Source: Naumovozyma dairenensis CBS 421
Lineage: Eukaryota; Ascomycota; Saccharomycetes; Saccharomycetales; Saccharomycetaceae
Length of the DNA stretch: 64,000 bases
NCBI RefSeq assembly: GCF_000227115.2
Contig: NC_016479.1
Location: 248,001 to 312,000 of the forward strand
Direction: 5' to 3'
Made by a program: the position numbers and the translations under genes. Under the pieces are notes generated by a model. It saw only the letters and a program-made list of their open reading frames with translations, did not search any database and was not told where the DNA came from. Positions 40,069 to 50,829 of this stretch are shown here, in pieces. How positions within the stretch are numbered: the first letter of the stretch is position 1; the number at the start of each line of letters is the position of its first letter.

Positions 40069-43000
40069 TCATTCTCCATCAGACACCGCAGTCTCATATG
40101 AAGGTGGTTCTTCAAATTTAACTGATGTTGGGCTATAACCTGCTTTAAACAATGATGGGTCTATAAATGGATTATTTTGATGGTGATGTGGTGAAGACTC
40201 CGAAGCCGTGATAGAGTTCCTTTGGGTATTATGAAGTACAGGTGATGTTGACAATAACCCATCTAAATTGTTGAACCATTCTCCATTTTCTGGAATAATA
40301 CTTGATTGTGAACTGTTATCATTGGAATAAGTAGAGGCGTCTGACCGGTCTACGTGTATTGAATTTGTGGAAGTCATAGGTGATGTTGATATTGGAACGT
40401 TCGGTAGGACGTGGGCAGGACCGGAGAGGGATGCAGATGAAGATAACGTTCTAGATAAAGCCAGATATTGGATAGATGCCTCATCTGCGATGGATGGTGC
40501 ATAGATACTTGATTGTGGGGAGCCAATAGGTGATGCAGGAACAGAAATAGCTTCTTCAAAAGTTGGTGGTAAAGACCTAGATGATTCAGTAGCAGCCATG
40601 TCATAAGTCGGCAATTCTTGATTTGAAATGCTACATAGTTCAGAAACCAAATATATTGGAGTATCAATTAAAACTTCAAAATGTTTTAATTGATTGGTAG
40701 TTGAATCATGATCTGGTTTGCTTACTCTTACCATAATTTGTAGTTTATGTTTACAAATAATATTCTTCGAGTGAAAACTATCTAAGTATAACCCACGCCT
40801 TGATTTGTTTAACCTTGTAACGTATTGCACGGGTACCCCAGCACTTGTTGTAAAAGTCGTTTGATGGAACCTTTCATCAAATTGTTTTGTGGAAGAATTC
40901 ATGTAATTATTAGCACTACTATTCCCAGTTATGCTACTGTTAGTTGTAGAAGATGATTTAACTGAACTCGTTGAGTTCCTACGAGCAGAGCCAGAAAAGA
41001 AGGAAGCGATACTACTCCTACGTGAGTTAGAATTTCTCCTATCATATTCATTATTTCTTGTTATGGATGCGGCAGAGTCGCCTTGAGTTCTATATTTATT
41101 ATTCTCTCCAATAACGTGTACTTTTTCGGTGTTTGGAATATTAATAAAACTCTCTACGCCATAAGGTGGGATTGATTTAACAGATTCCTTATCTAAGGTT
41201 GAAAATTTTGGAAATGATAGCTTACTTTCGATAGTCAGTGGTTCAGTAATACCTACGACTTTTTCAGCAGATGACCCTACAACTTTTTCCTTTGTAGTAC
41301 TATATGATAGTAAATTATCGTTGATTGTATTTTTAACACATTCTTCTCTTAGGGCCCTCGATCCATTTTCTCTCGGTTTAATTTCCAAAAGTGGTAAACA
41401 TCTTTTCTTATTCTTTCTTTTGATAAACTCATCATAATATGAGCTCGATGGGTCATCAGTTAAGGGATCAATCTGATTGAAATCGAAACTGAAATCTTTT
41501 GAAACGAATCTAATTTCTTCTGAAATAGAAATTTTGATTCTTTTAACGCAAACATTTTTCATCATGGGGACTAACCTTAATCTAATCGGCACTTCCCCAT
41601 TTAATGGAACGAATTTTTCAGCAAATGAAATTTCGTAATTTAATGCGTCTGCCCATGTCTTATTAATATAAACAGGTTTATTTGTTGTTGTGGAAGATAA
41701 AGAAGGTGGCACTCTAATGACATTTATTGGATATTCTGTCAAAATCATTGATTGGTTACTATTGGCAGAACTAGTATTATTCTTATTATTATTATTAGCC
41801 ATAGTATTTTGCTCACCTGTGGTCTTATCAATAAATACATGTACACTTGGAGTAGAGTCTTTATCAGATATATCTGGTCCAATACGATCGTTTTCCAAAG
41901 CATGTATTTCTTCATCTTTCATTAGAGAAAGTCCCATAAAATGACTTTTCATTTTTTTGAACAATGAACTTCCTTTACTTTCAGACTTATTGGTTTTCAA
42001 GTTTTCCTTTGCTTTCGTTTCGATTTCCAAAAATTCATCTTGCTTATATTCAGCATTGTTATTCGTCTGATACTTGTTGTGGTTTGTTCCTTCATCTTTT
42101 GATGTTAAATTTTCTTGACTGATAGCTCCTATTGGAGTAGATACAAGTGAAGTTTTATTTATAGTATTTTGAGTTTCTAATTTGGTATCTTGTTTACTCT
42201 TTAGTTTTGTAGCTATACGAATCATATAAGTTATCCTGCCGGATGGTAAATAGATTGATTCTGGTAGATTTTCTGTAAATATCGTTGGTAATATGAATAA
42301 ATAATCGCCGGGATCCAGGAAGTTTCTTTTGTCTTCATTTTGCCTATTGTATTTCCCCTGGATTTTTGCAATAGTAGAATTCAAATTGTTAAGTAAAGAG
42401 TCATAAAAACTTTCTTTATTTTGGAAGTGACTTTGAGTGATAGCTGTAGATCTAAACTTTTTAAATATTTTCCTATTTTTAGTTTCAACGTTTACATTTT
42501 TTTCAATGATACCATCATTAGTAAATGAATCACCATTTGGATTTAATGGAATAAACAAATTGAAATCTTCTAGTATGTTCAAATTCCAAATTATTGAACC
42601 ATACTTGTATAACTCTTCATTATTTTTTCTTTCTGGAGGTACGCCATTATGCCAATATACTCTTGTATCAGATGATAACTCTACAGATATTGTTGAAATA
42701 TCAGTTTTTTCATGAAGGGATAATATAACAGCTACATTATGAGAAGTCATGGAATTATCAATATGAAAGGATGATGATGATAAACAATTCTTAGCTACTG
42801 TGTTTCTTTTTGGATGTAAGAAATTATGAACATTGGAATGTTTCCGTGAATGTGAATGCGTCTGAGAGCTTGGTAATGTTCTTGTTGTAGAAGAAACAGA
42901 AGGGAAACTATCATTGTTATGCATTATTGTATTTCTGTGATGACTTGTAGTTGAGGATGGAGTACTGGAAGCAATTGTCGAATGACTTACTGAGGACATT

Positions 43001-44406
43001 GGCATTAATGACAAATCATTTCTTTCATTTAAAGTATCTTCATCAAAAATTACGGATTGACTTTGGGAATCGGTACTTGAATTGCCATTATTCGTATTAC
43101 TATTGGGAAGGTTAGTTGATGAGTTGATACTGCCGTTTATGAAATCATCATAGACTATACCATCATCTTCATCTTCGTCTTCGTTATCTCCATTAAAATT
43201 AGTGAATTCATCTTCGTCATATGGATTATGTTCATCCACATGTACATCACGGTTATTACGGCCTCCATCATTTCTTTCAGATGTAATGGTCGAATGTCTG
43301 TGATGATGAATATTTGTTGGTAAAAACACCGCTTCACCGCTTGAAGCGAGCGATATTTCGATGGAATTTCCCTGGTATAATACTTTTGGTGTAAGGAAAC
43401 CTCTATCTTTTAAATATCTATTTAGGAATTCTTTAGCGAGATAAGTTGCGTTGGTTGTAGTACTAAATGGTATTGGAGTTATTGATCGTTGTGATTGATA
43501 ACTAGTAGTTAATGCTCCTGAAAATGAGCTAAAGTGTGGACGAATGCCATTGGTGTTAGTATTATTATTACTACTAATTGCTTTCGGCACAGAATGTCTA
43601 TGGAAATGTTCCGGATTAATGAAATGATGAGAAGTTGAATTACCCTTTATGGTAGTTGTTGAATTTGAACTTAAATTAGAATTAGAAATATAGCTTTTAC
43701 TAGTTGAATAATTACTATGATATTGAGGGCCATATACTCTTGCCGATGAATCATTATTAGGAAGATTCGGTACACCTGAACTAGGTGATAGAAGGATGGA
43801 AGGCAGTGTATAATTATGAGATTCAGATATACTATGTCTCCTTAGTGAAGGATCGACAATCATTAAGGGAACATTTCCAGATGGTTGATACGAGGAAGGT
43901 ATTATTGAATGAGGATTCAATGGTAAATGGCCATAATTTGGCGTGTAAGTGTAATTTAATCCATTTTGGTCTTGAAATTGTAATGGATATATGCTTTGTT
44001 GTTGCAGTGGTAAATCATTTGGATTGGAATTATGCCTTCTAGGAGATGGTGGAGAATTAAGGACTGAAGATAAAGCATCTTTAACGGTAGATGATCTTCT
44101 TTTTCTAGTTCCTAGTGCTGTTGTGGATGAAATAATTGCTACAGGTTCTTGATAATTTCTATCGAACTCACTTGATCTTGATTTCGGTCTTTCATAAGAT
44201 TCATAACTGAATCTTCTTAAGTCGTTAGTAGAATTGAATAAATTGTGTTCTGTTAACACCGGCTGATTTGCTGGGTAACAGTCGTTCATTTGGTTGATTA
44301 TACTTGTATTTTCTTTGGAATTTGAACGTAAATTTGAGTCTAATAATTTTGGTTGGTCATTGAATACACGTCCTTCTCTATTGCAGGTCATTAGTTTGGA
44401 CGACAT
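40069..44406 (-). CDS. CSR2: Csr2/Ecm21-type alpha-arrestin, adaptor for the ubiquitin ligase Rsp5
   Basis: The 1445-residue protein is clearly longer than S. cerevisiae Csr2 or Ecm21 (about 1120). The N-terminal third is disordered Ser/Asn-rich sequence. Arrestin-fold segments appear in the middle and second half, for example FVPLNGEVPIRLRLVPMMKN, VKRIKISISEEIRFVSKDF and KNIICKHKLQIMVRV. A PPxY motif (PPSY, 1434-1437) lies eight residues from the C-terminus, with PPTF and LPTY variants upstream; PPxY binds the WW domains of Rsp5. These adaptors direct ubiquitination of plasma-membrane permeases. The gene holds the YPR030W position. It is odd but probably accidental that a permease gene follows in the neighbouring spacer. 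Confidence 0.9.
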   Translation of the reverse strand: MSSKLMTCNREGRVFNDQPKLLDSNLRSNSKENTSIINQMNDCYPANQPVLTEHNLFNSTNDLRRFSYESYERPKSRSSEFDRNYQEPVAIISSTTALGTRKRRSSTVKDALSSVLNSPPSPRRHNSNPNDLPLQQQSIYPLQFQDQNGLNYTYTPNYGHLPLNPHSIIPSSYQPSGNVPLMIVDPSLRRHSISESHNYTLPSILLSPSSGVPNLPNNDSSARVYGPQYHSNYSTSKSYISNSNLSSNSTTTIKGNSTSHHFINPEHFHRHSVPKAISSNNNTNTNGIRPHFSSFSGALTTSYQSQRSITPIPFSTTTNATYLAKEFLNRYLKDRGFLTPKVLYQGNSIEISLASSGEAVFLPTNIHHHRHSTITSERNDGGRNNRDVHVDEHNPYDEDEFTNFNGDNEDEDEDDGIVYDDFINGSINSSTNLPNSNTNNGNSSTDSQSQSVIFDEDTLNERNDLSLMPMSSVSHSTIASSTPSSTTSHHRNTIMHNNDSFPSVSSTTRTLPSSQTHSHSRKHSNVHNFLHPKRNTVAKNCLSSSSFHIDNSMTSHNVAVILSLHEKTDISTISVELSSDTRVYWHNGVPPERKNNEELYKYGSIIWNLNILEDFNLFIPLNPNGDSFTNDGIIEKNVNVETKNRKIFKKFRSTAITQSHFQNKESFYDSLLNNLNSTIAKIQGKYNRQNEDKRNFLDPGDYLFILPTIFTENLPESIYLPSGRITYMIRIATKLKSKQDTKLETQNTINKTSLVSTPIGAISQENLTSKDEGTNHNKYQTNNNAEYKQDEFLEIETKAKENLKTNKSESKGSSLFKKMKSHFMGLSLMKDEEIHALENDRIGPDISDKDSTPSVHVFIDKTTGEQNTMANNNNKNNTSSANSNQSMILTEYPINVIRVPPSLSSTTTNKPVYINKTWADALNYEISFAEKFVPLNGEVPIRLRLVPMMKNVCVKRIKISISEEIRFVSKDFSFDFNQIDPLTDDPSSSYYDEFIKRKNKKRCLPLLEIKPRENGSRALREECVKNTINDNLLSYSTTKEKVVGSSAEKVVGITEPLTIESKLSFPKFSTLDKESVKSIPPYGVESFINIPNTEKVHVIGENNKYRTQGDSAASITRNNEYDRRNSNSRRSSIASFFSGSARRNSTSSVKSSSTTNSSITGNSSANNYMNSSTKQFDERFHQTTFTTSAGVPVQYVTRLNKSRRGLYLDSFHSKNIICKHKLQIMVRVSKPDHDSTTNQLKHFEVLIDTPIYLVSELCSISNQELPTYDMAATESSRSLPPTFEEAISVPASPIGSPQSSIYAPSIADEASIQYLALSRTLSSSASLSGPAHVLPNVPISTSPMTSTNSIHVDRSDASTYSNDNSSQSSIIPENGEWFNNLDGLLSTSPVLHNTQRNSITASESSPHHHQNNPFIDPSLFKAGYSPTSVKFEEPPSYETAVSDGE

Positions 44407-46432
44407 TTATGTAGCTGGATAAATTTTGTAATGATGTGTTTTGCTTTATAGCCTTACTTTCTTTTTAGGACGAGAGTGTTGGTATATATTTTTCTTTGTG
44501 TTTGTTCCTGACGCTTATTAAATTATAATAATAAGGAGGAAGGCGAGCACTCCGTATCTTAAACAAACTAAAGTATAATTTAACGTACTTCAGTTCCGAT
44601 TTCTTAGTCGATGCCAGATGTCAATCCGTTTATTGGATAGCTTGGCTTGGCTTAACTTAATCTTTGTTTGTATACAGGGGCAATCTATGGATCTTGAAGT
44701 CAAGTTGTAAGGATTTCAAAAGAAAATTAATCTATGTGGAGGAAAATGGGATCGGGTTGACTCTAATTGAGGATCATTAGAATCACCTATGTATGTACGT
44801 CCTTACGTACTTCTTAGTCAAAATTGGTACTTCATATATATGATCCTTCACTATTCCGGACATTAGGGTTCCGACTACCGGTTAGTAGTTTGACCAATAT
44901 TTATTACAAGTTGGCTAACACTAAACGTACGTACGTAGTTACCATTAGTAGTACGTAGTGTTTCCCATGGGCTAGGGACATAGCTCGTAGTTACGTACCG
45001 TGGAGCCATCACCCAAACCACATGGTATTCTCTGCGACAAATGCTAGAAATATTAGTAGTGTGATGAGATGCTCTTCAAAAAAAAAAAAGAAAGTGCAGG
45101 AAGACCCCCCGCCCCCACACACAGCAAGGGATGCCATGATTATAATACGGTCCCCCCCCCCCCTTTCTCCGCCCACAGAGCTCCCGGGGGCAAAGGGCCC
45201 GACCCATTCAATCGGGTCCGACGGTTCCCAAGAAGGGTAAAAACTTCTACGTACATAATACTAGGATGTAAGGGCAACTCATTGAATTTTCACCGCAACG
45301 GGCCACCGCGGGTTTATCTGCTTCGACACAAAAAAATTAGGGGGCGGTCGATACCAACCTACGTAAGTTGCTGGGGAAACTAGACAAGGACCTCATCAAG
45401 AAATCTTTGGATAATTTTATCTCTCCTTGCTTGAAACTTCCGGCCTTTTACTGGGGGAAGAAGGACTCCAGCTGTCGGTTGTTAGTTGTCGCTTGAATTT
45501 CCTCGGATAAAAGAAATAGTTATTTTATTTATTAGGTTTAGAAAACTTTTCCCTGTAATTTAGATATTCTTTCACCGTCAGACGTTCAGAACTGGAACGT
45601 ACTCTCCAATGTAACTACTGTGTTTCTCAATTCAGATGATTGGGATTCTATTATGTATATATACGTACGTAAGGAGTTACTGACTCAATTGACGGCGCCA
45701 CATAGGAAATTTACAAATGTATTTCTAATGGGAGGCAAGTACAATAACGTCAAAAAACCTTAGGTACCATTTCTTCCTGATACCTAACTTCGGAAGTTAC
45801 ATAAGGAACAAAAAGGAAAACAAAAGGCCTATGAATATAAAAGTTGTTTGTCGCTGGCCACATTTCTAACGTATAACATTTGATATAACTAAATATAATA
45901 TTATACTGGGCAACGCATTTTTGTTGTAAACACTTTCCAGCTTTTTAACATTTTTGTAGATAGTGTAGTTAATGTGTGCGTCTATCATTTGAAATTTCCT
46001 TACAAAACTGAAGCGTTCAAGGTCATCGTTGCTGTACTAAAGATACTTGACGAATCTTCATCTTCAAACAGGTTGAGGAGCAAGTATTAGAACATTTATA
46101 ATTGTGTCACTGGACAGAAAGGATACCTTTGTAGGTGTTCTTCTGAAGCGGGAGGATAGATATTCTAAAATATTATACGCTCCTTTAAGTGCTCGACAAC
46201 CAGTAAACGTTATTATAAACATTTCTAGTATCAAGTATACAAGTAAAAGAAAGAATTACTAATAGATAATAGAAACAGGTTCAAGATAGAATGCACAAAT
46301 GTGTAAAGACAAAGACCCAAGGGGGATAGACTATTATTATTAATTATGAGCTATATACGACAAACTATACATGCGTTTTCGGACTCCCAGCACTTCGAAA
46401 CGACAAGCAAGTAAATATCCACACCTTTACTT
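44407..46432. promoter_or_regulatory. CSR2 promoter and long spacer before a DNA transposon
   Basis: This spacer of about 2 kb contains TACGTACG-type motifs at 44925-44938 and 45661-45672. A GC-rich block at 45095-45240 has C runs and small inverted repeats. Short frames at 45022-45383 look like chance. In S. cerevisiae CSR2 and APL4 are direct neighbours, so this region is an expansion. No gene was recognised. Confidence 0.4.
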
Positions 46433-47998
46433 AGCAGGCCTGGGACGGATAGGATTTTTGGTCTATCCTAAGGGGGTTCGGGCCTACCCTACCTTTTTTT
46501 AATCCCCCCCCCCCTTATTAGTAGTGCCATATTAAGTGTTTCACGACAGCTTTTTAGTACAATATGTCTCAAATGTCTTCTTAACTGTAAGTATAATATT
46601 TAAATGGATAATAGCCCATATTTTTTATTTTCTTGGAAGTTTTAACTGCTTTGAAGGTTAACAAATTTTAATTGTACTTCTGTTTGACTACTGGTTAGTG
46701 ATTCACAATTAACTACTGAAAGAAAACTAAAGATAATTTCTTACTTATTTTACTTATTCTTTATTTATTTTTTATACTTTATTAGTAGTTACTGAAAGAG
46801 TATGCCTACTTAATCTTCCAAAACATAAACTAAATACAAATTTCATTAAAAGATTAATTTGAAGAGGTTATTTTGCCTTTCATTTTAATGTTTAAGGATG
46901 CTATTTTATTGGGTTACACCCTCTATTTTTGAAGAGAATACTTCTGTTAATGTAAGATTACTCTTTTAATTTCTAGAAATAAATATTCGCATTTTTTACA
47001 AAAGAAGAATTGCAAATTACTTCTATTTACTGTTCTTGTTGATAATCGAAGTGTGTAGTACAGAACATGGATGTTGGAGTTGTCATTTATTCCAGATGTG
47101 TCCCCTTGGGGCAGTCTGCTCCTTTCCCTCTTATAGGTGAGAGAAAATATATACTTATGTAAACCATATATGGAAGAAAACCTCCTCGTTTATTACTTAT
47201 AAGTTAATAGCACATCACATCACATCATGTTGAAAGACATGTTCTGGGACAAGTTCATAAACTTTTAATGGAATAACAGGCTTTGTTAGCATTTTCCCTA
47301 AAAATTGTAACGAGACCGACGGTAATGGCGAAGATCAGTGAATTTTTTCAAAAGATAAAGGAAAAAAGTAGCTTCTGAGGAATTACAAAGGGCCTGAGCT
47401 CGAAAGTAATCACGGTTAGAAACAAGATAAAAACTTTTACTCAAGGATAACCTAGCAAGACTTCCTAACATGCTCGAGGAAAACGAAATAATTATGGACT
47501 GTACAGAGTCACATATAGGAGCAGTAATATAAGGGAAATTTCAGATAATAAAAATTGCTTGATCTCCATTTATTAGCTGGGAAGGTCATGACTGCTATCA
47601 AACACTAATTGTGAATATACAAGCAATAATCTCAATTTCCTTGCTAAGGAAGGAGAACTGCTTCCAATAGCGGTCCCACTTCAAAGGACTTACTGCAACT
47701 ACTAAGAAATAGAGATCAATGGAAGTTAGTTAAAAAAATGTACAGTATATATANNNNNNNNNNNNNNNNNNNNAGTAACTAGTATATATATATATATATA
47801 TATATACTNTAAAATTCATATTATACCACTAGTATTGTTTCAATCTAATTTCAATCCTTGTCCCAATCCATGACCGAAATAGACCAACGCATTTTTTAAT
47901 CCTCAAATTTTGTATATCTACCCTACCTTTTTTTCTAAACTTGTCACCCCTATCCTAGTCTTTTCAATCCATTAATCCTACTCCGTCCCAGGCCTGCT
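46433..47998. mobile_element. Non-autonomous hAT-like DNA transposon of about 1.6 kb
   Basis: Perfect 17-bp terminal inverted repeats are present: AGCAGGCCTGGGACGGA at 46433-46449, and its reverse complement at 47982-47998. A looser match extends to about 30 bp. They are flanked by a direct repeat: CTTTACTT at 46425-46432 and again at 47997-48004. If the terminal CT is counted in the element, the duplication is TTACTT (6 bp); if not, it is 8 bp. The subterminal 17-bp sequence CTACCCTACCTTTTTTT occurs near both ends in the same orientation (46484-46500 and 47918-47934). No transposase frame is visible. The interior includes a 20-N gap, so the true length is unknown. The CAGGC ends and CTACCCTAC motif recall the element at 26558. 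Confidence 0.75.
47754..47773. other. Assembly gap (20 N) in an AT repeat
   Basis: Twenty N bases are followed by a (TA)n run and one more N at 47809. A fixed-size 20-N run normally stands for a gap of unknown length, so missing sequence inside the transposon cannot be excluded. Confidence 0.95.
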
Positions 47999-48615
47999 TT
48001 ACTTAAAAATGAGATCGGAGGGGTTTCTTGACTCATTGATATATAGAGACAAGAAGTTTTTTGTAAGGGATAAAGAGCTCAAAGCTCGACTTTGACACCT
48101 ACGTATGCGTACAATTTGATTGTAAAACGCGGAGTCAGCGGAGCCCTTACTGAGAGAAGGAGAAAAAAATGTGTCTTTCTTGGAAACGGCTAACTATGTC
48201 TCCACGCACAGGGAGCACCGCCACAGTTTTATCCTTATTGTGTTTTCCCAAAGGCGCGTTGCCGCATATCTCACATTTTTCTTTTGCTTCTCGAAGACTT
48301 TTTACACATAATAGTAAACATACATACACTTTGGAAAAAAATGGTAGAAAAAAAATGCTTGCAAAGCTTTATGAATGGCGTTCTTTCTATGTGTGTGTTA
48401 CGTAATTTTCATTGAATGAGGAGAAACGTCGTTAAACTTATGATTCTAGTAAGAAGCACCACATTTGAATCCAGTAGATAATGTATAATATATATAATAA
48501 TGACATGAGAAAACTAAAACGATAGATAATATGTATTTTTATTTTCTTTCCGCCCAATAACGTTGAAAAATTGTTCATATTTAATCAAGCTACAACGGTA
48601 AATAATAAGACAATA
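47999..48615. promoter_or_regulatory. Permease upstream region
   Basis: This 617-bp spacer between the transposon and the permease ATG presumably holds the promoter. Short frames at 48147-48405 look like chance. No specific site was recognised. Confidence 0.35.
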
Positions 48616-50280
48616 ATGGTGAAATCAATATCGTCAGATTATATAGAGGAAAACTATTATAAAACAGATCTCTCGCCGAAGGAGAACCATGTAGTGTGTG
48701 AATTAGATCCTTCATTTACTACAGATGAAAATTATGATCCAGAAGCTAATATTCGTGAAGATCTAACAAGAGCATTGAAACCAAGAGTGGTGAACATGAT
48801 TTCCATCGCTGGTATCATTGGTACCGGGCTTTATTTATCCACCTCAAAATCATTACATACTGGTGGTCCAGCATCTTTATTTATGAATTATACCATCATG
48901 GGTGGTGTCGTTTATTTAACTTTACTTGCCCTAGGTGAAATGTCTACATATATGCCAATCAGTGGTTCATTCTGTGTATACGCAAGAAAATTTGGTTCTG
49001 AATCATTCGCTTGTGCATTAATGTGGAATTATTGGTTTAATGACGCTGTCTCGGTAGCAAGTGATTTGACTGCTTTACAATTGGTTATGGATTATTGGAA
49101 AACTAGTGAACATGGTTTCCCATATTGGGCTGCATCTCTTATATTTTGGTTCGTAGTGGTTTGTTTAAACGTTATTCACGTTAGATTTTATGGTGAGGCT
49201 GAGTATTGGTTAGCAATGTTGAAAATCATTGCCATCATCATTTTCTTTATATTATCCATTGTAGTTAATGTAGGTAAAAATCCACAACATGAATATATTG
49301 GTTTCAAAAATTGGACACGTGGTGAAGCACCCTTTGTGGATGGTATTAAAGGTTTTGCATCCTTATTTGTTAGTGCAAGTTTTGCATATGGTGGTACTGA
49401 ATCAATCACTTTAACTAATGGTGAAGCTGAAAATCCAATTAGAAATACTCCAAAAATTGTTAAAACCGTGTTCTGGAGAATTTTAATATTTTATGTTGGA
49501 TCCACTTTTTTCATTGCTATGAACATTCCATATGATTATCCAGGTTTAGATAGTAAATCTATCGTTACATCTCCATTCACTTTAGTCTTCCAAATGGCTG
49601 GAACCAAAGGAGCAGGTTCCTTTATGAATGCAGTTATCATGACTAGTGTTATCAGTGCATGTAATCACGCTTTATTTGCTGGTTCACGAATCATGTACAA
49701 TATGGGGTTAGAAGGGTTTCTTCCAGCACGTATTGTATCAAGAACAAATAGAAATAAAGTTCCATACGTTTCTGTCTTGATTACAGCCGCGGTAGGTGCA
49801 TTATGTTTTGGTGCTTCATTCATTGGTGCTGGTACTTTATGGACATGGTTACAAAATATTGTCGGTGTCTCTAATCAAATTGCTTGGTTATGTATTGGTA
49901 TTACATCAATTAGGTTTAGAAAAGGTTTAGAGAAACAAGGTAAGACTCATGAATTGATATATAAGAATTGGACTTACCCATATGGACCATATTTCGTTAT
50001 CATTTTCGTTTCATTTATCATTTTGATCCAAGGTTGGTCAGCATTTGCACCATGGAATGTTTCCAATTTCTTTTCCTATTATTTGGAATTATTTGTTTTC
50101 CCAGTTTGTTTCATAATATGGTGGCTTGTCAAGAGAGATAGATTTGTCAAATATGAAGATATGGATTTCACTACAGATAGGTATATTCCAACTAAGGAAA
50201 TAATAGAATTGAACGAAACATTGGATAATTTGAAAGGCTGGAAGAAATATAGACAAATGTTCCATGAGTACGTACTCTAA
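48616..50280 (+). CDS. Amino-acid permease of the APC/YAT superfamily, LysP-like
   Basis: The 554-residue protein from the ATG at 48616 has about 12 hydrophobic segments and the amino-acid permease signature after an acidic cytosolic N-terminus (ALKPRVVNMISIAGIIGTGL). Several segments resemble bacterial LysP more than yeast Can1/Lyp1/Alp1: YMPISGSFCVYARKF, WNYWFNDAVSVASDL, VRFYGEAEYWLAMLK, NWTRGEAPFVDG and TSPFTLVFQMAG. A basic amino acid is a plausible substrate, not shown. It lacks the WEKFW-type tail of Lyp1. S. cerevisiae has no gene between CSR2 and APL4, so this is an insertion, next to a DNA transposon. Codon use looks like its neighbours. An upstream TTG at 48571 is not a credible start. 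Confidence 0.85.
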   Translation: MVKSISSDYIEENYYKTDLSPKENHVVCELDPSFTTDENYDPEANIREDLTRALKPRVVNMISIAGIIGTGLYLSTSKSLHTGGPASLFMNYTIMGGVVYLTLLALGEMSTYMPISGSFCVYARKFGSESFACALMWNYWFNDAVSVASDLTALQLVMDYWKTSEHGFPYWAASLIFWFVVVCLNVIHVRFYGEAEYWLAMLKIIAIIIFFILSIVVNVGKNPQHEYIGFKNWTRGEAPFVDGIKGFASLFVSASFAYGGTESITLTNGEAENPIRNTPKIVKTVFWRILIFYVGSTFFIAMNIPYDYPGLDSKSIVTSPFTLVFQMAGTKGAGSFMNAVIMTSVISACNHALFAGSRIMYNMGLEGFLPARIVSRTNRNKVPYVSVLITAAVGALCFGASFIGAGTLWTWLQNIVGVSNQIAWLCIGITSIRFRKGLEKQGKTHELIYKNWTYPYGPYFVIIFVSFIILIQGWSAFAPWNVSNFFSYYLELFVFPVCFIIWWLVKRDRFVKYEDMDFTTDRYIPTKEIIELNETLDNLKGWKKYRQMFHEYVL

Positions 50281-50829
50281 TGAAATCAGCATCCTGCGTT
50301 CTTATGTAACGCGCATAAGCATTATTTAATAATATTAACATCATAAAGAATTCTGTAATATATAATAATTTTTAATTTCAAACTATTTATTTATTTATTT
50401 ATTTATTCTCATTAAAAAAGTATACATTCATTCGAAGTTAACATTCTAGCAAATTCATATTATTATACTTTATGCATTGTTGTTCAACAGTGAAAACGCA
50501 CAACGTTACTTCCAATAAATCTGAACTATAGCTGTTACCCTGAAAATGGTGGTAATGATTTCGCGACTCTCCAAGAAAACTGAAATTATGTAACGTTAAG
50601 CATACTTTTGAGATCCAGTATATTTTTGAATAAATAACAAATTATTATTTTGCTGAACGATTGAGCTTGGAGTGTTTGTTGGAACGAAGGCGTTCGAATA
50701 TACACTGGCAGTTTGAGCGTTATACCCGTTTCCTTTATCAAGAACCCAGATCTCGACCAGCCACAGATTAGCTTGAATTGAGAGCTCGTTAGAAAAATAG
50801 GAAAGGAAACCCACTATAACATATACAGT
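50281..50829. promoter_or_regulatory. APL4 promoter region
   Basis: This 549-bp spacer contains a (TTTA)n run at about 50388-50406. An open frame on the minus strand (50596-50814) has no recognisable features. The APL4 promoter is inferred to lie here. Confidence 0.35.

Noticed and set aside
45022..45383. Plus-strand frames over the C-rich block
   Set aside because: The translations are proline-rich chance products of C runs, overlapping each other in two frames.
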